Origin: Halobacillus massiliensis
Lineage (GTDB): Bacteria > Bacillota > Bacilli > Bacillales > Halobacillaceae
Direction of reading: 5' to 3'
Length of the DNA: 64,000 nt
Assembly (NCBI RefSeq): GCF_900166625.1
Contig: NZ_LT800499.1
Location: forward strand, 971,558-1,035,557
Of this stretch, positions 32,588-40,370 are shown one piece after another. The position numbers and the translations under genes were made by a program. Under the pieces are notes generated by a model. That model did no database searches. It was not told the DNA's origin and saw nothing but the letters and a program-made list of their open reading frames with translations. Numbering within the stretch: the first letter of the stretch is position 1; each line of letters opens with the position of its first letter.

Positions 32588-32885
32588 AAGTTCCGCACCT
32601 CCCTGCCGGATAGACATAGAGTTGGTAGCCATTGAGTGTGGACCAGAAGTCTTCCCCTGCATTTTCTTCGAGGTGATCGATTACTTCTTCTTCTGATGTC
32701 CAGCGACTCATGCCTTTTACTTCAGCTACAACAATTTCCAAATCATTCACTATTTTATGATCCAGGTACCAATGAAGGCGCTGGCCCTTAAATAACGATT
32801 GGAACATTTCTTGGACGGTAACAGACAGTCTGCCTGTCTTTGGCTGGATGAAACAAAAATCTAAATAGGTTTCATTGATCATCAT
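32574..32885 (-). CDS. Hypothetical protein of the nitrate operon with C-terminal CGTC motif
   Basis: A 103-residue soluble protein (ETYLDFCFIQPKTGRLSVTV, then SEEEVIDHLEENAGEDFWS) ending AGRCGTCGTH. The Cys-x2-Cys end could bind metal or act in redox chemistry. It is not a recognised NarJ- or NapD-type chaperone, but its size and place in the operon would suit a chaperone or assembly factor. It lies two bases after the small membrane protein gene. Confidence 0.6.
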   Translation of the reverse strand: MMINETYLDFCFIQPKTGRLSVTVQEMFQSLFKGQRLHWYLDHKIVNDLEIVVAEVKGMSRWTSEEEVIDHLEENAGEDFWSTLNGYQLYVYPAGRCGTCGTH

Positions 32886-32887
32886 AT

Positions 32888-33082
32888 CTAACGGTCCCCC
32901 TTATTTCTTTCCTTCCTATATACAATCAAAGCGATCGGGAATAAAAGGATGTTTAAGCCAGCATACAAAAGCGTGACACCATAATTTTCGTAATAATACT
33001 GATGCACGACTAGTTGTGTGAGAACAATGTTCAGCAGCAATATGGCACTGAGAACAAGCACACCTGCATAACTACGCCTCAT
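32888..33082 (-). CDS. Small two-helix membrane protein of the nitrate operon
   Basis: A 64-residue protein with helices at about 5-27 and 35-55 and a basic C-terminus (YRKERNKGDR). Its ATG overlaps the Rieske gene end by 11 bases, indicating tight coupling. It may be a structural subunit of the membrane complex that anchors or quinone-links the Rieske protein; no heme ligand pair is evident. Confidence 0.65.
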   Translation of the reverse strand: MRRSYAGVLVLSAILLLNIVLTQLVVHQYYYENYGVTLLYAGLNILLFPIALIVYRKERNKGDR

Positions 33083-33596
33083 AGCGTTTCACCCTTACGG
33101 CATAAATTGATCCGTTATCCACTTTCACTTCAATTCCGGGAAGAGGCCTTCTTGGCGGACCTGCGGTTGGTGCTCCTGTAACAGCATCAAACTTGCCGTG
33201 GTGGCATGGACAAATCATTTCTTTCTCTTCCTTGACCCAATAGACAGGGCATCTTAGGTGGGTACATGCATTCTGATAAGCAACATATTTATTTTCACTC
33301 AAACGAATTAGTATCGCACTGTCATGCTCACTTGGAAAATGAAATTTAACAGAATCTCCGACTGCCACGTCCCTCACATCGGCTATTTTTTGATGAGGAT
33401 ATTCTTTATTACTAAGGCCTATCAGCTCTTTTGCTGCAACAGCTCCCCATGGAAGTGTGGAAATAGCGAAAACTCCAGCAGCCCCTGCAAGTGTTTTCAT
33501 GAATCCTCTGCGATCCAGCATCCGCTCATTATTCCGGTTGATGTTATGTGTGTAATTGTCTTCATCAAATGGAATTTTATTATTGTGATCTGTCAT
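33072..33596 (-). CDS. Rieske [2Fe-2S] protein with Tat signal
   Basis: A 174-residue protein. A twin-arginine motif (DRRGFMK, Arg29-Arg30) precedes a hydrophobic stretch, so the folded domain is placed outside the membrane and probably stays anchored. The Rieske cluster ligands are Cys111/His113 (CTHLRCP) and Cys129/His132 (CPCHHG), with Cys116 and Cys131 forming the usual disulfide. It sits in a nitrate reductase operon and could pass electrons from quinol to an outer acceptor or to the membrane subunit. Start ATG 33596 with aaggagg upstream. Confidence 0.85.
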   Translation of the reverse strand: MTDHNNKIPFDEDNYTHNINRNNERMLDRRGFMKTLAGAAGVFAISTLPWGAVAAKELIGLSNKEYPHQKIADVRDVAVGDSVKFHFPSEHDSAILIRLSENKYVAYQNACTHLRCPVYWVKEEKEMICPCHHGKFDAVTGAPTAGPPRRPLPGIEVKVDNGSIYAVRVKRYEA

Positions 33597-33608
33597 GATA
33601 CTTCCTCC

Positions 33609-34169
33609 TTAAAAGAGTTTTTCCGTACCTTGCAATATTCCAGGAAGGTTCACTTTGACATGTGTGGCCCCTTCGAGATAGGGCAAGCTTGTTACCCATT
33701 TTCCATTATCCAGGTTATGCTGTTGCTGCTTTCTTTCAATTTCATCTTCTGTCAGCCATTGAAGAGTGTTGGAAGGACAGACACTGGCACACATCGGCGG
33801 GATTCCGTCTTTTGTGCGATCAATACAAAGGTCGCATTTGTACATCAGGTTTTGCTCTTCATCGAACTTAGGAATACCGTACGGACATGCGATGGTACAG
33901 TTTTGACATCCGATACACTTTTCAACGAGGGCGGATAAGACAGCACCCGTTTCATGAATTTGAATCGCTTGAGCCGGACAGCTCCTCGCACAGGCAGGGT
34001 TTTCACAGTGCAGGCACATAAGAGGCATCGTCTGCCGGGTCACATGCGGGTTAACATCATATACATAATTTCTGTTGCGCTGTTCATGCCCGCCGCACTG
34101 CGTACATGCGGCAAGACAGGAGCGACAGCCGATGCAATTTTCTAATTCGATATATAATCTTTTTTTCAT
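33609..34169 (-). CDS. Four-cluster ferredoxin-type electron transfer subunit
   Basis: A 186-residue DmsB/PsrB/NrfC-like protein with four cysteine clusters: CIGCRSCLAAC, CLHCENPACARSC, CIGCQNCTIAC and CDLCIDR...CASVC. It relays electrons to the molybdenum subunit. No signal peptide, so with the catalytic subunit it works in the cytosol unless carried by a partner. Its ATG directly follows the stop of the molybdenum subunit. Confidence 0.9.
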   Translation of the reverse strand: MKKRLYIELENCIGCRSCLAACTQCGGHEQRNRNYVYDVNPHVTRQTMPLMCLHCENPACARSCPAQAIQIHETGAVLSALVEKCIGCQNCTIACPYGIPKFDEEQNLMYKCDLCIDRTKDGIPPMCASVCPSNTLQWLTEDEIERKQQQHNLDNGKWVTSLPYLEGATHVKVNLPGILQGTEKLF

Positions 34170-36338
34170 TTATAGCACCTTCTTAGGTTCTAGTTTCTCC
34201 ATTTGAGCGGCACACGCTTTGAACTCTGGCATTCTGGATATAGGATCAAGAGCTGCAATTGTCAGCAAGTTGATAGCCTCTTCATGTCCAAAGTGGTAGG
34301 GGACAAACACAGTGTCTTTACGAATAGCTTCGGTCACTTTCACTTTGTAGGTGCTTTTTCCTCTGCGCGTAAATAAACGCACCCTTTCATCATGGGTCAT
34401 ATCGTATTTTGCTGCTGTTTCTGGATGTACTTCTACATAAGGTTCCGGGCACATGTCTTTTAAAAATTGAATCCGTCTCGTCTGGTTGCCAGATAAGTAG
34501 TGGTAGACTACTCGGCCTGTAGTTAGACGTAATGGATACTTTTCACACGGTTCTTCAGCTGGTGGGCGATAAGGGAGTGCACAAATTTTAGCTTTTTCAT
34601 CAGGGTGGTAGAATTTTTTATCAAGGAACATATGTGGTGTCCCTTTGTCATTCTCATCTTTACAGGGCCAGAACACCCCGTCTTGTTGATCGATCTTCTC
34701 CCATGTAGCTCCGTAATAATCTGCATTTCCGCCTTTAGTTGCCAGCCTGAATTCTTCAGCAATGTCTTTGGCCGTTTGTAAATGAGAGAAATATTTTCCT
34801 CTGCCGAGACGTTCTGCAAGCTCTACTTGCATCTGCCAATCCGGTTTTGATTTACCGATGGGCTCTTGAGCTTTATTGATTTTGATAATTCTTCCTTCAA
34901 TGTTAGTCACTGTTCCTTCATCCTCGGCCCAGGTGACAGAGGGAAGGATGACATCAGCAAATTCAGCTGATTCAGATAAGTAGAAATCGGCACATACCAT
35001 AAAGTCAAGGTTCTTCATGGCCTTTCGTACAAAGTTTAAATTCGGTGCAGAAACTGCCGGATTAGAACACAGCAAGTAAAGACCGCGAATGGTTTTCTCT
35101 TGCATCAATTCGAACATTTCATAAGCAGAGACACCTGGTTGAGGCATTTCTTCCGGATTAATTCCCCACACGTTACACACTTCTTTAACGTGTTCTGGAT
35201 TTGTGATTTTGCGGTAGCCTGGAAGCAAGTCAGCTTTTTGTCCATGCTCTCGGCCCCCTTGACCATTTCCCTGGCCGGTAAATGTCGCCACACCGGATTT
35301 TGGCCTGCCGATCTTTCCTGTTACAAGCGCCATGTTGGTATAGCCGGATACATTATCAACGCCCTTATGCTGCTGCTCGATTCCTCTTGCGAACATGACC
35401 ACTGCATTTGGAGCTTTTCCGTAGATCTCTGCTGCTTTTACAATTTTGTCAGGGGAGATTCCCGTCAGTAAGCTTGTCGTTTCAGGAGTAAATTGCTCGA
35501 CGACCTCTTTTGTTTCTTCAAAACCGTTCGTATGTTTCCTTATAAACTCTTCATCTGTGCAGCCATTTTTAATCAATAGATGCAGAAGTCCATTTGCCAG
35601 TGCCAGGTCTGTACCGGGCTTTAAGTCAAGATGAAGATCTGCTCTTCTGGCTATAGGTGTTTCCCTTGGATCCACTACAATAATGTAGCCCCCGCGCTCT
35701 TGAACATTCCAAATACGGAACATAGAGGTAGGGTGGCATTCAGCCGTATTGCTTCCAGCGATGAACAAGCAGTCTGTTTCATGAATATCCGTCCATGGTA
35801 AGGTAGAGCCGCGATCGACACCAAAGGATCTTAAGAAACCCCCGGCAGCACTCGACATACAAAAACGTCCATTGTAGTCTATGTATCTAGTGCCTAAGGC
35901 CACCCGGGCGAACTTTCCTGTTAAATAGCATTTTTCATTGGTCATAGAAACACCGCTGAATACCGACAAACTATCTTTTCCATATTTGGTTTGCAGCTTG
36001 TTGAATTTTTCGGCAATCATGTCATAAGCTTCTTCCCAGCTCGCCTCACGGAATCCTTCTTTTGTCCCTTTCAACGAGGCATCATCCCGGATAAGAGGAC
36101 GTAGAATGCGGTCTTCATGGTTTGTCTGCTGATAGGCAGTAACTCCTTTCGGGCACATTTTACCTACTGTTACAGGCCAGTCATACCGTGGCTCCACACC
36201 AATAATTTTATTGTTTAACGTGTTCACTCTCAGGTTCATTCCACACTGCATCCCACAATAGCTGCAGTGTGTTTTAATCAATTTTTCATTAGGATGTCTA
36301 ACATTCTCTATATCACGGAAAAATTTATCCCTTGGCAT
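34170..36338 (-). CDS. Molybdopterin nitrate reductase catalytic subunit (Nas/Nap type)
   Basis: A 722-residue bis-MGD oxidoreductase. It has an N-terminal [4Fe-4S] site (Cys25, Cys28, Cys32, Cys62) and a molybdenum ligand Cys160 in DYNGRFCMSSAAGG, the form found in Nap/Nas nitrate reductases and not in formate dehydrogenases. Further motifs are GSNTAECHPTSMFR and a C-terminal molybdopterin dinucleotide domain. No Tat signal, so it is cytosolic. It lacks the C-terminal BFD-like domains of fully assimilatory NasC/NasB partners, and its operon points to respiration. ATG 36338 overlaps the upstream gene by 14 bases. Confidence 0.88.
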   Translation of the reverse strand: MPRDKFFRDIENVRHPNEKLIKTHCSYCGMQCGMNLRVNTLNNKIIGVEPRYDWPVTVGKMCPKGVTAYQQTNHEDRILRPLIRDDASLKGTKEGFREASWEEAYDMIAEKFNKLQTKYGKDSLSVFSGVSMTNEKCYLTGKFARVALGTRYIDYNGRFCMSSAAGGFLRSFGVDRGSTLPWTDIHETDCLFIAGSNTAECHPTSMFRIWNVQERGGYIIVVDPRETPIARRADLHLDLKPGTDLALANGLLHLLIKNGCTDEEFIRKHTNGFEETKEVVEQFTPETTSLLTGISPDKIVKAAEIYGKAPNAVVMFARGIEQQHKGVDNVSGYTNMALVTGKIGRPKSGVATFTGQGNGQGGREHGQKADLLPGYRKITNPEHVKEVCNVWGINPEEMPQPGVSAYEMFELMQEKTIRGLYLLCSNPAVSAPNLNFVRKAMKNLDFMVCADFYLSESAEFADVILPSVTWAEDEGTVTNIEGRIIKINKAQEPIGKSKPDWQMQVELAERLGRGKYFSHLQTAKDIAEEFRLATKGGNADYYGATWEKIDQQDGVFWPCKDENDKGTPHMFLDKKFYHPDEKAKICALPYRPPAEEPCEKYPLRLTTGRVVYHYLSGNQTRRIQFLKDMCPEPYVEVHPETAAKYDMTHDERVRLFTRRGKSTYKVKVTEAIRKDTVFVPYHFGHEEAINLLTIAALDPISRMPEFKACAAQMEKLEPKKVL

Positions 36339-37413
36339 TTTGATTGGCCTCCTTGGTTTTCACGTTATGGGTCGCAAATCCTGAAAATCTAGCGATACGG
36401 TATTTTCTGCGGCAAGGCAGGCATAATTCCGCAAGATTAAAACCATCCTTTTCCATGTTAAAGTCAATATCATTAGTTCCGAGTACGGAGATAACATCCT
36501 TTGATTGTTCGGTTGAAACAAATTCATCTCCACAGACCTTACATTTTTTCATCGATTGCTCACCATAATGCTCTCTGTAATTTCTTGCAAACACGCTGAG
36601 CGGACGGAAAGGAATATGGGCCAGTTTGCCAAAAGGGAGGTAAATTAATGTAATGATCACCGAATACTGATGGATCATGGACATAACATAATGTCCCTCA
36701 CCATGTAAAAACACGTTCATAAACGTCAAAATAAGACCGGTAATACTTATGAATAACAATAGATAAAGTGGCAGAAAGTCATAGATGAATTTTTGCTCAG
36801 CCCTCGCTTGCATGTTTTTTAAGCGGCGGTAAAGGGCCATACACACACCGATGATAACCATAACAGCAGTAAAGTTAAGGGCATTATAGAAAAAGAAAGC
36901 AATTATTCCATCAGCATTGACTGTCAGGAGGTCGACTCCCATAGCGACGACTGTATAATAGCCGCCTTCTTCCATCGTGAAGTACATCCAGCCGAAAACG
37001 AGCGGAAAAGTAACTAAGCAAGAAAGAATTACACCCCATCCCAGCATTACATGCTGTGTCCATCGGTAAATTCCCCGATTCCAGATAAAATTGTAAGTGC
37101 CGAGATGTTCTACTGATGTTTTTGGTGTTGACTTACGAAATAGCAACTTCATTCCTTTTTTTATAATGATCTTCGTAGGCGGTCTTTCACCCCAGGCGAT
37201 AAACCGATAGAAAAATCCAGCGATAAAGACAAATGTTCCAACCATGTAGCCATATAAATTCATATCCACGTGTGTGAACATTCTCGTTCCAATGAAGGAA
37301 AGAGCGACAAGGAAGCTGATTGTAATAAACATTGACTTTGCAAATTTAGATGCAAACGCGTTATTAAAGGAATGCGTTGTCTTTAAAGGTTTTCTTAAAG
37401 CAGTATCTGCCAT
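36325..37413 (-). CDS. Membrane cytochrome-b-like subunit with C-terminal CxxC pairs
   Basis: A 362-residue integral membrane protein with about six helices. His residues in or near helices (WTQHVMLGWG, GEGHYVMSMIHQYS, FGKLAHIPF) could bind two b hemes, as in NarI-type quinol dehydrogenases. The C-terminal 80 residues are cytosolic and carry CKVCGDEF and CLPCRRKY, a zinc- or FeS-binding pair. First gene of the operon; ATG 37413 has gaagggga upstream. It probably oxidises menaquinol and feeds the ferredoxin subunit and molybdenum subunit. Confidence 0.75.
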   Translation of the reverse strand: MADTALRKPLKTTHSFNNAFASKFAKSMFITISFLVALSFIGTRMFTHVDMNLYGYMVGTFVFIAGFFYRFIAWGERPPTKIIIKKGMKLLFRKSTPKTSVEHLGTYNFIWNRGIYRWTQHVMLGWGVILSCLVTFPLVFGWMYFTMEEGGYYTVVAMGVDLLTVNADGIIAFFFYNALNFTAVMVIIGVCMALYRRLKNMQARAEQKFIYDFLPLYLLLFISITGLILTFMNVFLHGEGHYVMSMIHQYSVIITLIYLPFGKLAHIPFRPLSVFARNYREHYGEQSMKKCKVCGDEFVSTEQSKDVISVLGTNDIDFNMEKDGFNLAELCLPCRRKYRIARFSGFATHNVKTKEANQNAKG

Positions 37414-37441
37414 CTTAAAATTCCCCTTCGCAGCTTGTATT

Positions 37442-37457
37442 GTGTTATTCCTAACAC
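37442..37457 (-). promoter_or_regulatory. Inverted repeat in the nitrate operon leader
   Basis: gtgtta (37442-37447) and taacac (37452-37457) are perfect inverted arms four bases apart, within ttgtg-type context. It resembles but does not fit the Rex and Fnr consensus spacing. Position just downstream of the predicted transcription start suggests a repressor site. Confidence 0.45.
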
Positions 37458-37468
37458 TTGTTAATTAA

Positions 37469-37497
37469 ATTATAGAAAGCGAAGGGCTAAATATTAA
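37469..37497 (-). promoter_or_regulatory. Promoter of the nitrate operon
   Basis: Minus strand TATAAT (37474-37469) with a poor -35 TTAATA (37497-37492) at 17-base spacing. A perfect -10 with a weak -35 is typical of activator-dependent promoters. Confidence 0.6.
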
Positions 37498-37499
37498 TC

Positions 37500-37523
37500 G
37501 GGGAACTTCCCCATCATGAGGGG
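37500..37523 (-). promoter_or_regulatory. Symmetric operator upstream of the nitrate promoter
   Basis: Perfect palindrome ggggaacttcccc (37500-37512), overlapping a second symmetric element ccccatcatgagggg (37509-37523). It lies two bases upstream of the -35 box, the normal place for a class II activator such as a NarL-type regulator. Confidence 0.55.
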
Positions 37524-37804
37524 GGAAAACCCTTATCTTGTTAAAAAGGTCAATCTGCCTATCTATATGGACACAATAATTAATATCATTCAAGAAAAGG
37601 GCGAACTGTTCTGGCTCGATATCCAATTTGTAGAAAAAAGAGAATAAAAATTTAGGAACTATTGGAATTCGTGAAATTGAATATTTAAGGGGAGTTTTCA
37701 AGCATACGGGTCCAACCTAAAGGGATTTCTTTAGGGGGAAAAAGAAATGAAGGGGAGAGGCTGGCGGCTAAAAAAATTACTATTGATGTTGATCTTTCTG
37801 TGAG

Positions 37805-37858
37805 TTTATCTTGATCCTAAGTCTTCAAGGTTAGGGGCTAAACTTGAAGACTGGCAGG
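37805..37858 (+). repeat. TIR element, copy 14 (isolated)
   Basis: tatcttgatcctaagtcttc and aaggttaggggctaaacttg; agtcttcaag (37818-37827) is repeated inverted as cttgaagact (37841-37850). The only copy I see right of 27 kb. The remaining bases of 37524-37993 show no gene. Confidence 0.45.
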
Positions 37859-37993
37859 TTCCCAATTCTCCTATGTAAAGAAAGCGTTGAAAGAATGGAT
37901 CAGAAGAGTTTAATAAGAAGAGACTGAGGATTTTGTAAGATAAGTGAAAAGGGTATAGGCATTCTATAAATTTATATCAAAGGGGAAAGGGTT

Positions 37994-38554
37994 ATGAAAA
38001 TCTATACGATCGGGCATTCCGATCTTGAAAAGCAGCAATTCCTGAAGATGCTCGAGGCTGCTGATATTGAATATGTGGCTGACATCCGGGCCTTCCCGGC
38101 CAGCCGTAAATACCCGCAGTTTAATAAGGAAAGAATGGAAGATTGGCTTAAGAAAGAGGGGGTCGTATATCGGCATTTTCCTTTGCTCGGTGGCAGACGG
38201 AGTCGGTCAGGCGAGATTGGGGAGGATCTAAATGAGGGGTGGAACAATCGCTCATTCCATAATTATGCGGATTATACATTAACGAAAGTGTTTCAAGATG
38301 GGATGGAGGATTTAAAAGCAGAGGCCGAAGGGAAAAATCTAGTCTATATGTGCTCTGAGCGCCATCCGGCAAGGTGCCACCGCCTGCTGATCAGTAATTG
38401 GCTGCAGGCAAATGGCTGGAACGTTTTTCATTTGATTAATGACTCTAAAGGAAAAACAGATCTGGTCTGTCATGAACTTGGCCGGTGGGGGGCGATGCCT
38501 ATTGTGGAAGAGGATGGAACGGTAGTGTATCCGATGCTTGGTGACAAAAGTTAA
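37994..38554 (+). CDS. DUF488 family protein
   Basis: A 186-residue DUF488 protein: MKIYTIGHSDLEKQQFLKML, VADIRAFPASRKYPQFNKE and the signature YMCSERHPARCHRLLI with conserved Cys and His residues. The family is widespread, uncharacterised, and its Cys-His motif suggests metal or redox chemistry. ATG 37994 follows aaaggggaaag. Convergent with the arr-like gene; only three bases separate the stops. Confidence 0.85.
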   Translation: MKIYTIGHSDLEKQQFLKMLEAADIEYVADIRAFPASRKYPQFNKERMEDWLKKEGVVYRHFPLLGGRRSRSGEIGEDLNEGWNNRSFHNYADYTLTKVFQDGMEDLKAEAEGKNLVYMCSERHPARCHRLLISNWLQANGWNVFHLINDSKGKTDLVCHELGRWGAMPIVEEDGTVVYPMLGDKS

Positions 38555-38557
38555 AGA

Positions 38558-38974
38558 CTAATCATCAATTACGGCTTTTCCTTGTTCACGTAACTTTTTT
38601 AAAGATGTAAGCATATGATTTATTTCTTCATCGGAATGTCTTTCCCATGCACATAATTCAGCTATTATTTTCAGAGGAGATTTTGACCTATAAGAGCGTG
38701 TCGGATTTCCGGGGAATCTTTTGTCCGTTACGTTCGGGTCATTTTCAAAATCACCTAATGGTTCTACAATATAAATTCTTTCTTTAGCTTTAGATGCTGC
38801 TAATTCAGCACCCCATTTAGCCACATTTAACGTTGCGGTGAAATATATATGGTTGGATTTTTTGTCCTGGTAATTTGATAAGTGCTGTGGTACTAAAAGT
38901 TCTCCAATTTTTAGTTTTGCTCTAGTACCATGAAAGAAAGGCCCTTTATCTAAGACATCTTTTTTGTCTTTCAT
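38558..38974 (-). CDS. arr: Rifampin ADP-ribosyltransferase (Arr family)
   Basis: A 138-residue Arr-type enzyme: GPFFHGTRAKLKIGELL, NHIYFTATLNVAKWGAELA, YIVEPLGDFENDPN and KRFPGNPTRSYRSKSPLKI. These match the Arr/Arr-2 family throughout, including the His and Tyr that hold NAD+ and the catalytic Asp (EDDPN-type EN-DPN loop). Arr inactivates rifampin by ADP-ribosylation. It seems chromosomal and intrinsic: no integron attC site or insertion sequence is visible. Start ATG 38974 has agaggggg at seven bases; ATG 38980 is less well placed. Confidence 0.88.
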   Translation of the reverse strand: MKDKKDVLDKGPFFHGTRAKLKIGELLVPQHLSNYQDKKSNHIYFTATLNVAKWGAELAASKAKERIYIVEPLGDFENDPNVTDKRFPGNPTRSYRSKSPLKIIAELCAWERHSDEEINHMLTSLKKLREQGKAVIDD

Positions 38975-39120
38975 ATGCATACCCCCTCTAATTTTTGGGA
39001 TTTGTATATAAAAGTATAAATCAGGAGTTATAGAAAGAGTAGTCTATAAATGATGGACAATTAGGAGTATAATGAAAGTAGAGAGAACGATTATAAATCA
39101 GCAAGGCTGTTCAAAACAAT

Positions 39121-39154
39121 GCGCAACTTCTAATTTAGAAAGTTGTGCTTTTTT
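39121..39154 (+). terminator. Terminator-like hairpin upstream of the mifM-like promoter
   Basis: gcgcaacttctaa and ttagaaagttgtgc pair with a one-base bulge, followed by six Ts. No gene precedes it directly on the plus strand. It may end a short RNA or shield the mifM-like promoter. Confidence 0.5.
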
Positions 39155-39191
39155 ACGGAAAAAGCATGGATGGATCCATTAGAAAGAACCT

Positions 39192-39220
39192 TTGCGATTT
39201 TTGGCAAAGCGATATATGAT
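39192..39220 (+). promoter_or_regulatory. Promoter of the mifM-like/yidC2 operon
   Basis: TTGCGA (39192-39197), 17-base spacer, TATGAT (39215-39220). About 70 bases upstream of the leader ORF start. Confidence 0.6.
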
Positions 39221-39290
39221 AGAGAATAGAGTAGTAAGAAAGAGATAATCAGACGATTTGGAACTACAACTGAAGAAAAGAGTTTTTACT

Positions 39291-39584
39291 ATGACCATAT
39301 TTGTGGAATTATTTGATGGATCTTATGATTTGTTACTTCTATCCCTTTATATAAGCCTTCTTATGACGGTGGCCATCGATACCATATGGGGACATATGGT
39401 CAAAAAGCCTTCCCAAAATCTCGTATCTCGCAATTTGATAGCAGAAAAAAAACAGGCCGAAGTGAAAGAACGTCTTCATATGCTGTCGCCTGTAAACGAG
39501 ATGATTCAGTGGCTGCAACGAACCGTTAGAAGAAAAGACGATACGGGTGATGAAGACCATTACCTTCTATATATTTGCCGTTAA
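39291..39584 (+). CDS. MifM-like regulatory nascent-chain (arrest) peptide
   Basis: A 97-residue membrane leader peptide ending 28 bases before yidC2. It has an N-terminal transmembrane segment (residues about 12-34) and a C-terminal part reading MIQWLQRTVRRKDDTGDEDH. Aligned without gaps to the B. subtilis MifM arrest region (I-x-x-W...R...DEED), the Trp, the basic stretch and the acidic DED fall at the same spacing. MifM monitors YidC: when insertion fails, its ribosome stalls and opens the SD of yidC2. ATG 39291 is preferred over TTG 39258. Overall sequence is otherwise diverged. Confidence 0.75.
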   Translation: MTIFVELFDGSYDLLLLSLYISLLMTVAIDTIWGHMVKKPSQNLVSRNLIAEKKQAEVKERLHMLSPVNEMIQWLQRTVRRKDDTGDEDHYLLYICR

Positions 39585-39605
39585 TCTTTCAAATATATAG
39601 GAGGT
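39562..39605 (+). promoter_or_regulatory. Stem-loop sequestering the yidC2 Shine-Dalgarno sequence
   Basis: accttctatatatttg (39562-39577, inside the last codons of the leader ORF) pairs over 16 bp, with one G-U, with caaatatataggaggt (39590-39605), which contains the ggagg site for GTG 39613. A ribosome stalled near the end of the leader ORF would cover the left arm and free the site. Confidence 0.85.
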
Positions 39606-39612
39606 ATGGTTA

Positions 39613-40365
39613 GTGAAACGTTTATTAGGTATTATCAGTACGTTAGGTTTAATGTTGGCAGGATGTTCACCGAATAGTACAGCTAATGGGGATGGCTTCT
39701 TTGGCCACTATTTGGTACAGCCTTTTATTGATTTAATTAAAATAGTAGCCGATGCTTTTGGAGAAAACTATGGCATGGCAATCATTCTCATTACATTGGC
39801 GGTGCGTTTTGTCTTAATGCCCTTTATGCTGAGAACCTTTAAGAATAGTCAGGATATGCGTGTGAAAATGGATGCGTTCAAACCTGAAATGACGGATATC
39901 CAAAATCGTTTAAAGGCCGCAGAAACTCAAGAAGACAAGCAAAAAATTCAAGCAGAAATGATGGCGTTGTATAAGACTCACAATATTAACCCATTCAATA
40001 TGGGGTGTTTGCCACTAATTATTCAAATGCCTATCCTTATGGGATTCTATTATGCGATACGTGGTTCTCATGAAATTGCGACACATACGTTTCTCTGGTT
40101 TAATTTAGGACAGCCAGATGTGACGATGGCCATTATTGCGGGAATATTGTATTTCATTCAATTTCGCGTTTCTATGATGGGCATGACAGAACAGCAGCAG
40201 AAGCAAATGAAGCTGATCGGTTTATTATCTCCGATTATGATATTAGTCATTTCCTTCTCAGCGCCAGCCGCTCTTCCGTTGTACTGGGCCGTAGGCGGGA
40301 TCTTCCTAATTGTCCAGACTTTAATATCGAAAAAGCTTTACCAACAGCCTGTCATTAATAAGTAA
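39613..40365 (+). CDS. yidC2: Membrane insertase YidC2 (YqjG-type)
   Basis: A 250-residue OxaA/YidC/SpoIIIJ-family insertase. It has a lipoprotein signal (GLMLAGCS, Cys18), then the core of five membrane segments ([51 protein letters not shown]) with the hydrophilic groove Arg (VRFVLMPF). GTG 39613 uses the ggagg at 39600-39604. The preceding mifM-like gene and sequestering stem identify it as the inducible second copy rather than the constitutive SpoIIIJ. Confidence 0.92.
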   Translation: MKRLLGIISTLGLMLAGCSPNSTANGDGFFGHYLVQPFIDLIKIVADAFGENYGMAIILITLAVRFVLMPFMLRTFKNSQDMRVKMDAFKPEMTDIQNRLKAAETQEDKQKIQAEMMALYKTHNINPFNMGCLPLIIQMPILMGFYYAIRGSHEIATHTFLWFNLGQPDVTMAIIAGILYFIQFRVSMMGMTEQQQKQMKLIGLLSPIMILVISFSAPAALPLYWAVGGIFLIVQTLISKKLYQQPVINK

Positions 40366-40370
40366 ATTAT

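Noticed and set aside
34170-36338. Formate dehydrogenase instead of nitrate reductase
   Set aside because: The molybdenum ligand context GRFCMSSAAGG fits Nap/Nas enzymes, while formate dehydrogenases have a Cys/Sec-His pair there. NarK and NreA-like neighbours also point to nitrate.
37442-37457. Fnr or Rex binding site before the nitrate operon
   Set aside because: The inverted arms are right in flavour but the spacing between gtg and cac is two bases too long for either consensus.
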